Below are positions 41,994-50,391 of a stretch of 50,391 nucleotides of DNA, piece after piece; positions within the stretch are counted from its first letter, which is position 1; each line of letters starts with the position of its first letter. This stretch comes from Paraburkholderia oxyphila NBRC 105797. Lineage in GTDB: Bacteria; Pseudomonadota; Gammaproteobacteria; Burkholderiales; Burkholderiaceae. The DNA lies in assembly GCF_000685075.1 (NCBI RefSeq), contig NZ_BAYD01000070.1, positions 1 to 50,391 on the forward strand. The letters run 5' to 3'. The notes beneath the pieces were generated by a model. It was not told the origin of the DNA. It ran no database searches and saw only the letters and a list, made by a program, of their open reading frames with translations. A program made the translations under genes and the position numbers.

Positions 41994-42093
41994 TGCACAG
42001 CGATGCAGCGCGCGACGGGTGCACCGCTGCCCGCCGCCATGCATTCGCGCACTGCAACGATGCACTGCACCCGAACATGAATCGCATTGCACC
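41994..42093. promoter_or_regulatory. Cluster of TGCA-containing motifs upstream of urtA
   Basis: Eight TGCA tetramers lie within 100 bases, at 41994, 42004, 42020, 42040, 42053, 42061, 42066 and 42088; three extend to TGCACC (the first nested in the palindrome GGTGCACC). TGCACC/GGTGCA is the half-site of NtrC operators. The cluster sits about 100-200 bases before the sigma-54 promoter, the usual distance for enhancer sites. No full NtrC dyad with standard spacing is seen. Confidence 0.5.
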
Positions 42094-42189
42094 ACATTCG
42101 CCCGTGGGTTGCGCGGCGACACGCGAGGCGCGCGCCGCCCGCGCCTTGTGCCGCCACGCATCGCGCATCTTCCACGCGCGGCCACCACC

Positions 42190-42205
42190 TGGCACAACGC
42201 TTGCA
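42190..42205 (+). promoter_or_regulatory. Sigma-54 promoter of the urt operon
   Basis: TGGCACAACGCTTGCA matches the sigma-54 consensus TGGCAC-N5-TTGCA in every conserved position (-24 GG and -12 GC). Transcription would start near 42215, about 75 bases before urtA. Implies activation by an NtrC-type enhancer-binding protein, fitting nitrogen limitation. Confidence 0.82.
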
Positions 42206-42289
42206 GTAATTCCTCCGCAAGACTGAACACCTGACGTCGACGCGTAACCAAACGCGCCACGACCCACGACTTGAACCAAAGGGGCACAC

Positions 42290-43594
42290 ATGAAACGTCG
42301 CAGTCTGTTGAAACTCGGGACGATGTCGGGCGCACTCGCGCTCGCGGGGCGCGTGCCGTTCGCGCACGCCGACACGGGCAGCGGCCCGATCAAGGTCGGC
42401 ATCCTGCACTCGCTCTCGGGCACCATGGCGATCTCCGAGACCTCGCTCAAGGACACCGCGCTGATGACGATCGCCGACATCAACAAGAACGGCGGCGTGA
42501 TGGGCCGGCAGATCCAGCCCGTGGTGGTCGACCCGGCGTCGAACTGGCCGCTCTTCGCCGAAAAGGCCCGCCAGCTGCTCACCCAGGACAAGGTCGCGTG
42601 CGTGTTCGGCTGCTGGACCTCGGTGTCGCGCAAGTCGGTGCTGCCGGTGTTCGAGGAACTGAACGGCCTGCTCTACTACCCGGTGCAATACGAAGGCGAG
42701 GAGATGTCGCGCAACGTGTTCTATACGGGCGCGGCGCCCAACCAGCAGGCCATCCCCGCCGTCGAATACCTGATGAGCGCGGAAGGCGGTGGCGCGAAGC
42801 GTTTCTTCCTGCTCGGCACCGACTACGTGTATCCACGCACGACCAACAAGATCCTGCGCGCCTTCCTGCACTCGAAGGGCGTGCAGGACAGCGATATTCA
42901 GGAGGTCTACACGCCGTTCGGCCATAGCGATTATCAGACCATCGTCGCGAACATCAAGACCTTCTCGCAGGGCGGCAAGACCACCGTGGTCTCGACCATC
43001 AACGGCGACTCCAACGTGCCGTTCTACAAGGAGCTCGGCAATCAGGGCATCAAGGCGACCGACGTGCCTGTGGTCGCGTTCTCCGTGGGCGAGGAGGAGC
43101 TGCGCGGCATCGACACGAAGCCGCTCGTCGGCCACCTCGCGGCCTGGAACTACTTCATGTCGGTGAAGGGCCCACAGAACACGAAGTTCAAGGAGCAGTT
43201 CGCCGAGTGGGTAAAGATCAACAACCTGCCGGGCGGCAGCAAACGCGTGACGAACGATCCGATGGAAGCGACCTTCGTGGGCATCCACATGTGGAAGCAG
43301 GCCGTCGAAAAGGCCAAGAGCACCGATGTCGACAAGGTGCGCGTGGCGATGATCGGCCAGACCGTGGCGGCGCCCTCGGGCTTCACGCTCACGATGGACG
43401 GCAACCATCATCTGCACAAGCCCGTCATGATTGGCGAGATCCGCGGCGACGGCCAGTTCAACGTGGTATGGCGGACCAAAACGGCAATCCGCGCGCAGCC
43501 GTGGAGCCCCTTCATCGCCGGCAACGAAGGCAAGCCTGACGTCGTGAGCTCGAGCGTCTTGCCCGCCTTCCTGCGCCGCTCGCGCGTCGCCTGA
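42290..43594 (+). CDS. urtA: Urea ABC transporter substrate-binding protein
   Basis: Periplasmic urea-binding protein of the UrtABCDE high-affinity importer. The 434-residue product opens MKRRSLLKLGTMSGALALAG, a signal resembling the twin-arginine type, with cleavage near AHADTG. The mature chain has the UrtA-typical IKVGILHSLSGTMAISETSLKD, GCWTSVSRKSVLPVFEELNGLLYYPVQYEG and GDGQFNVVW. The aromatic/Glu-rich YYPVQYEGEE segment is a UrtA/AmiC hallmark for binding short amides or urea. Preceded by AAAGGGG and a sigma-54 promoter; urtB follows after 143 bases. Confidence 0.94.
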   Translation: MKRRSLLKLGTMSGALALAGRVPFAHADTGSGPIKVGILHSLSGTMAISETSLKDTALMTIADINKNGGVMGRQIQPVVVDPASNWPLFAEKARQLLTQDKVACVFGCWTSVSRKSVLPVFEELNGLLYYPVQYEGEEMSRNVFYTGAAPNQQAIPAVEYLMSAEGGGAKRFFLLGTDYVYPRTTNKILRAFLHSKGVQDSDIQEVYTPFGHSDYQTIVANIKTFSQGGKTTVVSTINGDSNVPFYKELGNQGIKATDVPVVAFSVGEEELRGIDTKPLVGHLAAWNYFMSVKGPQNTKFKEQFAEWVKINNLPGGSKRVTNDPMEATFVGIHMWKQAVEKAKSTDVDKVRVAMIGQTVAAPSGFTLTMDGNHHLHKPVMIGEIRGDGQFNVVWRTKTAIRAQPWSPFIAGNEGKPDVVSSSVLPAFLRRSRVA

Positions 43595-43737
43595 GGTCCT
43601 GCAGCACCGCGCGCCTCGCCGCCGTGCGCGGCGCGCACTGCACCCGTGCTTGCCTACGCTTCGATTCGCCGAGCCGGCGCGCAACGCCGCGGCGTCATCG
43701 GGCAATGCACGGCAGCCCGCACCAGGAAGAAATCACC

Positions 43738-45423
43738 ATGGCTCTCCTACTCTCGAGATTCGTCCGGGTGCGAGCGCGCGTCCGCGTACGCCGCGCACGT
43801 GCCGCTCACCCGCTCGTGCTTGTGCTTGCACTCGCGCTTTGCGCCGCATTCTCCTCGGGCGCCCATGCACTCGAAGCCGCCGACGTCGCACCGCTTGCCG
43901 GCGACGACTTCGATGCGAAGTCCACCGCCATCGACAAGCTCATCGCGACGCACGACGCCGCATCACTTGCGCTGTTGAAGGCGCTGGCCGACGACAACGT
44001 CACCGCAACGGACTCCGGCGAAGTGCTCGTGCAAGACGGCGCGGATGGCCAAAACGCACGCGACGCCGCCACCGGCAAGGCGGTGCCGCCAGCCGTCGCG
44101 GCGAGCGCGCAGCCCATTACGCTGAACAACCTGCTGCGCTCGAAAGTGGCGGGTGCGGTGTCGGGCCTGCAGCTCGCCTCGCCCGACCTGGAGACGCGCC
44201 GTGCGGCCATCGCCGAGCTGCTGAAGAATCCCGACCCGGCAATGAAGCCGATGATCGACGCGGCGCGCGCGAAGGAAACCGATCCCGCGCTCAAGCGCCG
44301 CCTCGACACGCTCTGGGCGATGACCGCCCTGCACAACCCGAACGCGGCCACGCGCCTCGAGGCCGTGAAACTGGTGGCCGCGCGCCACGACCTCGACATG
44401 TACGAGCTGCTGCGCCCGCTCGTCGCGAAGAACGCGAGCGGCGCGTTCAACGAGCCCGACGCCGAGGTGCGCGCCGCCGCCCAGCAAGGCATCGACGCGC
44501 TCGACGCGATTCAGCGCCGCAACGAGATCGCGGGCACGCTGTTCGCTGGCCTCTCGCTCGGCAGCGTGCTGCTGCTCGCGGCGCTGGGTCTCGCGATCAC
44601 GTACGGGCTCATCGGCGTCATCAACATGGCGCACGGCGAGTTCCTCATGATCGGTGCGTACGCAACTTATGTGGTGCAGACGCTGTTCCAGCGCTATGCG
44701 CCGGGCGCGCTCGACTGGTATCCACTGCTCGCGGTGCCGGCTTCGTTCGTCGCCGCCGCGCTCGTGGGCGCGGTGATCGAGCGGCTCGTGATCCGCCATC
44801 TGTATGGACGTCCGCTCGAAACGCTGCTCACCACCTTCGGCATCAGCCTGATCCTGATTCAGGCCACGCGGATGATCTTCGGCGCACAGAACGTGCAGGT
44901 CGAGAACCCCGCCTGGATGAGCGGTGGCGTCACCCTCATGCAGGACCTCATCCTGCCGTACAACCGCCTCGCGATACTCGCGTTCTCGCTGATCGTCGTG
45001 GCCATCGCGTGGGCCGTGCTCACGAAGACGCGCCTCGGCCTCTACGTGCGCGCCGTCACGCAGAACCGCCGCATGGCCGCGTGCGTGGGCGTGCGCACGG
45101 CGCGCGTCGATGCCTGGGCGTTCGCGTTCGGCGCGGGCGTCGCGGGTCTGGGAGGCTGCGCGCTCTCGCAGATCGGCAATGTAGGCCCGGACCTCGGGCA
45201 GAGCTACATCATCGATTCGTTCATGGCCGTGGTGCTCGGTGGCGTCGGGCAGATCGCGGGCACGGTGATCGGCGGCTTCGGCCTCGGACTCGTCTCCAAG
45301 GCGATCGAACCGTTCTGGGGCGCGGTGCTCGCGAAGATCGCCGTGCTCGTGCTGATCGTGCTCTTCATCCAGAAGCGTCCGCAGGGGCTGTTCGCCCTCA
45401 AGGGCCGCAGCGCGGAGGCATGA
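43738..45423 (+). CDS. urtB: Urea ABC transporter permease UrtB
   Basis: LivH-type permease, 561 residues. An Arg-rich lead and a hydrophobic signal-like helix (about 25-45) are followed by a periplasmic helical domain (about 50-265) typical of UrtB, then about eight membrane segments starting IAGTLFAGLSLGSVLLLAALGLAITYGLIGVINMAHGEF. The ATG at 43738 has AGGAAG upstream; a longer frame from 43624 is not family-like. One base separates it from urtC. Confidence 0.93.
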   Translation: MALLLSRFVRVRARVRVRRARAAHPLVLVLALALCAAFSSGAHALEAADVAPLAGDDFDAKSTAIDKLIATHDAASLALLKALADDNVTATDSGEVLVQDGADGQNARDAATGKAVPPAVAASAQPITLNNLLRSKVAGAVSGLQLASPDLETRRAAIAELLKNPDPAMKPMIDAARAKETDPALKRRLDTLWAMTALHNPNAATRLEAVKLVAARHDLDMYELLRPLVAKNASGAFNEPDAEVRAAAQQGIDALDAIQRRNEIAGTLFAGLSLGSVLLLAALGLAITYGLIGVINMAHGEFLMIGAYATYVVQTLFQRYAPGALDWYPLLAVPASFVAAALVGAVIERLVIRHLYGRPLETLLTTFGISLILIQATRMIFGAQNVQVENPAWMSGGVTLMQDLILPYNRLAILAFSLIVVAIAWAVLTKTRLGLYVRAVTQNRRMAACVGVRTARVDAWAFAFGAGVAGLGGCALSQIGNVGPDLGQSYIIDSFMAVVLGGVGQIAGTVIGGFGLGLVSKAIEPFWGAVLAKIAVLVLIVLFIQKRPQGLFALKGRSAEA

Positions 45424-45424
45424 G

Positions 45425-46630
45425 ATGACGACCGCCACCTCCACCACCCCGCGCGCCTCGTACGGCGCACCCGCTCCGCAACACGGCGACGGCCCCGAAA
45501 CCTTCGCACTGGGCCTGCCCGCGCGGCCCGCCCTGCTCTCACGCCGCGCGTGGCTCGCGCTCATCGCGCTCATCATTGCGATGGGCGTGGGCGTGCCGCT
45601 GTGCGCGCTGGTGCTGCCGCAATCGAGCGCGCTGCATCTGTCCGCCTATACGATGACGCTGGCCGGCAAGCTCATGTGCTACGCGATCGCCGCGCTCGCG
45701 CTCGATCTCGTGTGGGGCTACTGCGGCATCCTGAGCCTCGGCCACGGCCTGTTCTTCGCGCTCGGCGGCTACGCCATCGGCATGTACCTGATGCGCGAGA
45801 TCGGACACGACGGCAAGTACGGCAGCGATCTGCCCGACTTCATGGTGTTCCTCGACTGGCATGCGCTGCCGTGGTACTGGCAAGGCACGCAACATCTCTG
45901 GTACGCGCTGCTGCTCGTGGTGCTCGTGCCCGCCGTGCTGGCCTGGGTATTCGGCTTCTTCACGTTCCGCTCGCGCGTGAAAGGCGTGTATCTCTCGATC
46001 ATCACGCAGGCCATGACCTTCGCCGCGATGCTGCTGTTCTTTCGCAACGAAACGGGCTTCGGCGGCAACAACGGCTTCACCGACTTCAAGCGCATCGCGG
46101 GTATGCCCATCACCCATCCGGGCACGCGCACCGTGCTCTTCCTGATGACCTTCGCGACGCTCGTGCTCGCGTTTCTCGCCGCGCGCGCCATCGTGGCCTC
46201 GAAGCTCGGCCGCGTCGTGACCGCCGTGCGCGACGGCGAGACGCGCCTCATGTTCCTCGGCTATAGCCCGCTCGGCTACAAGCTCTTCGTGTGGACCGTC
46301 TCGGCCGTGCTGTGCGGCATCGCGGGTGCGCTCTACGTGCCGCAGGTGGGCATCATCAACCCGAGTGAAATGTCGCCGGGCAATTCGATCGAGATGGCGA
46401 TCTGGGTGGCCGTGGGCGGACGCGGCACGCTGATCGGCCCGATCATCGGCGCGTTTGCCGTGAACGGCGCGAAGAGCTTCTTCACCGCCTACTTTCCGGA
46501 GTACTGGCTATTCTTCCTTGGCCTCATTTTCGTGCTCGTCCCGCTGTTGCTGCCCAACGGCATCGTGGGCCTGATCGAACTCGTGACGCAGCGCGTCAAG
46601 CACCTTGGCGCAGGAGGCAAACGCTCATGA
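45425..46630 (+). CDS. urtC: Urea ABC transporter permease UrtC
   Basis: LivM-type permease, 401 residues, with a soluble lead (about 1-40) and about nine membrane segments. Signatures are YAIAALALDLVWGYCGILSLGHGLFFALGGYAIGMYLM, the cytoplasmic RSRVKGVYLSIITQAM and the VGGRGTLIGPIIGAF motif. Starts one base after urtB; its TGA overlaps the urtD ATG (ATGA). Confidence 0.94.
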   Translation: MTTATSTTPRASYGAPAPQHGDGPETFALGLPARPALLSRRAWLALIALIIAMGVGVPLCALVLPQSSALHLSAYTMTLAGKLMCYAIAALALDLVWGYCGILSLGHGLFFALGGYAIGMYLMREIGHDGKYGSDLPDFMVFLDWHALPWYWQGTQHLWYALLLVVLVPAVLAWVFGFFTFRSRVKGVYLSIITQAMTFAAMLLFFRNETGFGGNNGFTDFKRIAGMPITHPGTRTVLFLMTFATLVLAFLAARAIVASKLGRVVTAVRDGETRLMFLGYSPLGYKLFVWTVSAVLCGIAGALYVPQVGIINPSEMSPGNSIEMAIWVAVGGRGTLIGPIIGAFAVNGAKSFFTAYFPEYWLFFLGLIFVLVPLLLPNGIVGLIELVTQRVKHLGAGGKRS

Positions 46631-47496
46631 ACGGCCACCTCATCCTCAACGACCCGCTCGGTCACAATCCGTTCGACGATGACAAGCTGACGGTTTCCGG
46701 CGTTGCAACGATGGGCCACGTGGTCGAGCCCGGCGCCATCGACATCTCGCACGGCACGATCCTTTACCTCGAAGACGTGAGCGTGAGCTTCGACGGCTTT
46801 CGCGCGCTCAACAAGCTCTCGCTCGAGATCGACGCGGGCGAGCTGCGCTGCGTGATTGGCCCGAACGGCGCGGGCAAGACCACCATGATGGATGTGATCA
46901 CCGGCAAGACTTCGCCCGATTCCGGCAAGGTCTTTCTCGGCCAGGCGCTCGATCTCACGCGCATGAACGAGCCCGCCATCGCGCGTGCGGGGATCGGCCG
47001 CAAGTTCCAGAAGCCCACGGTGTTCGAGCAGCATCCCGTCTGGGAGAACCTCGAGCTCGCCATGAAGGCCGACAAGGGCTGGTTCGCCACGCTGCGCGCG
47101 CGCCTGGACCGCCACGCGCAGGCGTTGATCGAAGAGACCCTCGAGGTAATCCGGCTAGAGGGCGAAGCGCGCCGCCTGGCGGGCGAGCTTTCGCACGGGC
47201 AGAAGCAGCGGCTCGAGATCGGCATGCTGCTGATGCAGCGCCCCGCCCTGCTGCTGCTCGATGAGCCGGCCGCGGGCATGACCGACGACGAAACCATGGA
47301 GCTCGCCGCGCTGCTCAATCGCCTCAGAGGCAGTTGCTCGATGATGGTGGTCGAGCACGACATGGAGTTCGTGGCCGCGCTCGCGGGCGAGACCGGCCGC
47401 GTGACGGTGATGGCCGAGGGGCGCGTGCTCGCGCACGGCACGCTCGACGACGTGAAGCGCGACGACGCGGTCATCGAATCCTATCTGGGCCGCTAA
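46627..47496 (+). CDS. urtD: Urea ABC transporter ATPase UrtD
   Basis: LivG-type ATPase, 289 residues, about 40 longer than LivG because of an N-terminal lead of unclear role. Walker A is GPNGAGKTT, the signature LSHGQKQRLEIG, Walker B LLLLDEPAAGM and the switch VVEHDMEF. Overlaps urtC by 4 bases; urtE follows after 47. Confidence 0.94.
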   Translation: MNGHLILNDPLGHNPFDDDKLTVSGVATMGHVVEPGAIDISHGTILYLEDVSVSFDGFRALNKLSLEIDAGELRCVIGPNGAGKTTMMDVITGKTSPDSGKVFLGQALDLTRMNEPAIARAGIGRKFQKPTVFEQHPVWENLELAMKADKGWFATLRARLDRHAQALIEETLEVIRLEGEARRLAGELSHGQKQRLEIGMLLMQRPALLLLDEPAAGMTDDETMELAALLNRLRGSCSMMVVEHDMEFVAALAGETGRVTVMAEGRVLAHGTLDDVKRDDAVIESYLGR

Positions 47497-47543
47497 GCCC
47501 GTTGCGCCTGTTTGGCACGGCTTAGGCAATACAAGGCATCGAC

Positions 47544-48239
47544 ATGCTCACCATCGAATCGCTGAACCAGTATTACGGCGGCAGCCACATCCTGCGCGAC
47601 GTCTCGATGACGGTGCCCGAAAGCAGGCTCACCGTTCTGCTCGGCCGCAACGGCGTCGGCAAGACCACCTTGCTGCGCTGCCTCATGGGCGTGGTGCCGA
47701 CAAAGAGCGGGACGATCGCCTGGCGCGACACGGCGCTCACGAAGCTGCCCACCCATGCGCGCGTCGCGCACGGCCTCGCCTACGTGCCGCAGGGCCGCGA
47801 TATCTTCCCGCGCCTCACCGTGGAGGAAAATCTGCTGGTGGGCGCGGCGAGCAAGAAACGCATGCCCTCCGGGGTGCCCGAGCACATCTATGCGCTCTTT
47901 CCCGTGCTCAAGGACATGAAGGCGCGGCGCGGCGGCGATCTTTCGGGCGGCCAGCAGCAGCAACTGGCCATCGGCCGCGCGTTGATGAGCGATCCGCAAC
48001 TGCTGATTCTCGACGAGCCCACCGAAGGCATTCAACCCTCGATCATCCAGGACATCGGGCGTACCCTGCGGCAACTCGTCGAAGAGATGAGCCTGACGGT
48101 GCTGCTCGTCGAGCAGTATTACGACTTCGCGAAGGCCATTGCGGACGGCTACTGGGTAATGCGCCGCGGCGAGATCGTGGCGGGCGGCCCGGGCGCCGAC
48201 ATGGACGCCGACGGCGTGCGGGAGATGATCGCGGTCTGA
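47544..48239 (+). CDS. urtE: Urea ABC transporter ATPase UrtE
   Basis: LivF-type ATPase, 231 residues. The UrtE-typical LTIESLNQYYGGSHILRDVS opens the protein; Walker A is GRNGVGKTT, the signature LSGGQQQQLAIGRAL, Walker B LLILDEPTEGIQPS and the switch LLVEQYYDFA. Last transporter gene; ureD follows after 58 bases. Confidence 0.95.
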   Translation: MLTIESLNQYYGGSHILRDVSMTVPESRLTVLLGRNGVGKTTLLRCLMGVVPTKSGTIAWRDTALTKLPTHARVAHGLAYVPQGRDIFPRLTVEENLLVGAASKKRMPSGVPEHIYALFPVLKDMKARRGGDLSGGQQQQLAIGRALMSDPQLLILDEPTEGIQPSIIQDIGRTLRQLVEEMSLTVLLVEQYYDFAKAIADGYWVMRRGEIVAGGPGADMDADGVREMIAV

Positions 48240-48297
48240 GCCGCCAACGGCGCATGCTATCCTGCTCGGCACCTCTCGCCCACGCCCCGTTTTCAGC

Positions 48298-49200
48298 ATG
48301 TCGCTTCATGAAAATCACGCCGCTCTCGCCAACACCACTTTGCGCAGCCACGCTTCTCAGGAATGGCTGGCCAGGCTCGAACTGGGTTTCGAGCAACACG
48401 GCGCGCGCACGACGCTCGCGCATCGGCTGCACGTGGGGCCGTTGCGCGTGCAACGGGCGCTCTACCCCGAAGGCGACGCGATCTGCCACGCGGTGATCGT
48501 GCATCCGCCCGCTGGCATCGCCGGCGGCGACCGGCTCGACATCGACGTGAACGTAGGCGACGGTGCACATGCGGTGCTCACTACGCCGGGCGCCACCAAG
48601 TGGTACAAGTCCAACGGCCGCGTCGCGCGCCAGCGCATCAAGCTGCGCGTGGGCGCGGGCGCAAAGCTCGACTGGCTGCCGCAGAACAATCTCGTCTTCG
48701 ATCACGCGCACGCCGAGCTCGACTTCTCGCTCACGCTCGCAGAAGACGCGACGGCCATCGGCTGGGACGCCATGCAGCTCGGCCGCCAGGCGGCCGGCGA
48801 GCGCTGGTCGGCCGGCATGGTGCGCTCGCTCACGCGGGTGGCACGCGCCGCCACGCAAGACACCGACGAACAACTCATCTGGTTCGAACGCGCGCTGGTG
48901 GACGCCGCCGACCCGCTGCGCGACGCGCCGCAGGGGCTCGCGGGCTATCCGGCGTTCGGCACGCTGTGGGCCGTCGGCCCGGCCTGCAACGAGGCGCTCG
49001 CGCAAGATCTCGCGGTCACGCTCCCCTTCGACGCGGCCTTGCGCGCGGGCGCGACCTGCGTCGCGCCGGGCGTGCTGCTGGTGCGCGTCATCGCGCGCTC
49101 GATGGAGCCGCTGCAGCAGACGCTCACGCGATGCTGGACGCAGTTGCGTCCCATCGTGCACGGCGTCAAGGCGGCTCCACTGCGACTGTGGACGACCTGA
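48298..49200 (+). CDS. ureD: Urease accessory protein UreD
   Basis: Urease-maturation scaffold that binds apo-urease with UreF and UreG for nickel insertion. The full-length 300-residue protein has RLELGFEQHGARTTLAHRLHVGPLRVQRALYPEGD, HPPAGIAGGDRLDIDV, TTPGATKWYKS and LPQNNLVFDHA, and ends LRLWTT as complete UreD proteins do. Normally ureA, ureB, ureC, ureE, ureF and ureG follow at once; here none is found in the remaining 1.2 kb. Alone it has no known function, so either the urease genes are elsewhere or the cluster is broken. Confidence 0.93.
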   Translation: MSLHENHAALANTTLRSHASQEWLARLELGFEQHGARTTLAHRLHVGPLRVQRALYPEGDAICHAVIVHPPAGIAGGDRLDIDVNVGDGAHAVLTTPGATKWYKSNGRVARQRIKLRVGAGAKLDWLPQNNLVFDHAHAELDFSLTLAEDATAIGWDAMQLGRQAAGERWSAGMVRSLTRVARAATQDTDEQLIWFERALVDAADPLRDAPQGLAGYPAFGTLWAVGPACNEALAQDLAVTLPFDAALRAGATCVAPGVLLVRVIARSMEPLQQTLTRCWTQLRPIVHGVKAAPLRLWTT

Positions 49201-50391
49201 GGTCGCGCCGCAACTGGCGCTCCTGCATCACGATATCCTGCGCAATCCTGAGCTTCATGCGGGGCGTTCGACCTGAGCAACGCATCGAATCGGCTCCCGA
49301 TTTCGCACAACTCCGCTTCGTCGTGAGTTGGGGCTATGGATAGCACAGAGAAAGGCCCAATGCCGAACAGCGAGGGGTATGGGACGTGTCGCTTCAATGC
49401 CCCTCAACAATCGGGCATTGGCCACCGCACGCACTGGAGATTCGGAGAAAAAGGCCCGCTGCGGATCCGGGGGGAAACACGGCGGGCGAAGATTGCAAGC
49501 GCACCCAGTTACGGGCGTAAGGTAACGCTACCGGCTCCCAATTCACCGCTCCATCCGTGTATACCCCCTTGAGCTTCAATGAACCGGAGTTCCCGGCGTG
49601 GCCGAATGATACGACGAGATCGAACTGGCATTGACGGTATCTTCGCGTCGAAAATAAATCTGTAAGCAAGCTGACGCATGCCTGACATTCCCAATCCCGC
49701 TCATTGCTTGTACTGAGCGCAGCGGTCTTCCCAAGCCATCAAGTCTGCCACCGTGGAATTATTAAATAGCTTATACAAAGATAAAATTAAATAACTTGCT
49801 AAAGCAAAGCCCCCCCTCGAAAACCCCTGATATGGAACGTCGCTTTGTGTTCGTCATCGTACATAGCTCTCTCATACTGTGCGTAGAATTCGATCAAACC
49901 AAAAGAAAAGCGATGAAAGGCCAGTCAATTGAGCGCATGAAAAATAGAAGGATGTTCCGTAACCATGAATTAAACGCCTTCTGACTGACATGAAGAACAA
50001 GTGTTACATAAACAACAATTAAATTCATTATCGCATTGTTACTTCGGCACTTTGTATTAACGTTATTAGCAAATAGATGCAATACGGTTGTGCAAGAGCA
50101 AATTTCACAAATTGCCTGGCATGGCTGAGGGGACTAAAATGAACTACTTTGCTTCTTATCGCCCAGTCTCATTTCCGCACCACGACCGACGCGCTCCGCC
50201 CGGGGCGCAATAAAGGTCGCACACCCGCACATCCCGTAAGACTCGCGGCCTATTCCAGCGCGCAATCTTGACAAGCTGAACATAGCTTTAGTTGGTTCGG
50301 CTGGGGATATCTTATTCATTTTTTGTCCTTAGTATTCCTGAGGACAACGTGAGCAGACTGTTGGCGTGAAGCTCTGCCCATACTTTTCTCT
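49201..50391. other. AT-rich, gene-poor region after ureD, likely genomic junction
   Basis: 1191 bases with no gene I can support. The first 500 or so keep moderate GC but have no conserved frame; from about 49740 to 50130 the sequence is strikingly A/T-rich, unlike everything before it. Two very small frames with good ribosome sites overlap head-on: plus-strand 50139-50213 (24 residues) and minus-strand 50134-50319 (61 residues, AAGGA six bases before the ATG). Neither resembles a known protein. No transposase, integrase, tRNA or clear direct repeat is visible. Looks like foreign or remodelled DNA. Confidence 0.6.

Larger units (their letters stand above)
41840..42289. other. Divergent control region between the aminotransferase and urtA
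   Basis: 450 bases without a gene. It contains a cluster of eight TGCA motifs (41994-42093) and a sigma-54 promoter reading towards urtA (42190-42205). An AAAGGGG ribosome site precedes urtA. The aminotransferase side shows no clear promoter. Confidence 0.6.

Noticed and set aside
49201..49400. Remnant of ureA after ureD
   Set aside because: No frame shows the UreA start or its His/Lys-rich signatures; short open frames here have no urease similarity that I can see.
49796..49984. 62-residue frame in the AT-rich tail
   Set aside because: No good ribosome site, no recognised motif, and low-complexity composition consistent with random open frame in A/T-rich DNA.
1..50391. CRISPR arrays, tRNA or rRNA genes, insertion sequences, prophage
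   Set aside because: No regularly spaced repeats, cloverleaf-like genes, transposase or phage proteins were recognised by reading both strands.

Overview
The window is a stretch of high-GC (roughly two thirds G+C by eye) bacterial chromosome whose gene content and gene order fit the Burkholderiaceae, close to Burkholderia, Paraburkholderia or Caballeronia. Pointers to that family are the DUF3460-scpA-panC-panD run, a zapB-like/zapA/6S RNA/EVE block, a DUF2486 gene next to holC-pepA, a cysI-DUF934-cysH-cysD-cysN-cobA operon with divergent cysB, and urtABCDE-ureD. Coding density is high, many genes overlap by 4-8 bases, and I see no tRNA, rRNA, CRISPR array or insertion sequence.

Layout. 1-6.9 kb: the start of tamB and all of tamA (outer-membrane translocation/assembly), then scpA (condensin partner), panC and panD (pantothenate), a ParA-like ATPase and a PaaI-type thioesterase. 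6.9-16.9 kb: a cobalamin block built for late synthesis and salvage rather than ring synthesis: cobQ on the minus strand; cobU-cbiB-cobD-btuF on the plus strand; and the converging minus-strand unit btuC-btuD-cobT-cobS-cobC. The btuC unit has a good sigma-70 promoter and a leader full of inverted repeats that does not look like the usual cobalamin riboswitch. 17-24.4 kb: zapB-like, zapA, 6S RNA with terminator, an EVE-domain protein, a periplasmic SIMPL protein, lgt, a LysR regulator divergent from ilvD, and a small cytochrome c. 24.4-29.2 kb: DUF2486, holC and pepA, divergent from lptF-lptG. 29.2-37.2 kb: cbiX, convergent with the sulfate-assimilation operon (cysI, DUF934, cysH of the APS-reductase type, cysD, cysN, cobA), with cysB reading away. 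37.2-41.9 kb: an orphan amino-acid-type binding protein, a RelB/RelE-like toxin-antitoxin pair, a PCMT-family methyltransferase, a rhodanese and an omega-aminotransferase. 42-49.2 kb: the urea ABC transporter urtABCDE behind a textbook sigma-54 promoter and a dense cluster of TGCA motifs, then ureD.

The last 1.2 kb departs from the pattern. Immediately after an intact ureD, where urease structural genes would be expected, no urease gene follows; the sequence becomes AT-rich and holds no convincing gene. It looks like a genomic junction (island insertion, rearrangement or loss).

Together the genes link sulfur assimilation (sulfate to APS to sulfite to sulfide), siroheme/corrinoid chemistry (CobA, CbiX, the cob/btu block) and nitrogen scavenging (urea uptake under apparent sigma-54 control). 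Strongest leads for follow-up: the btuC leader, the urt control region, the ureD junction, and the operator inside the toxin-antitoxin promoter.
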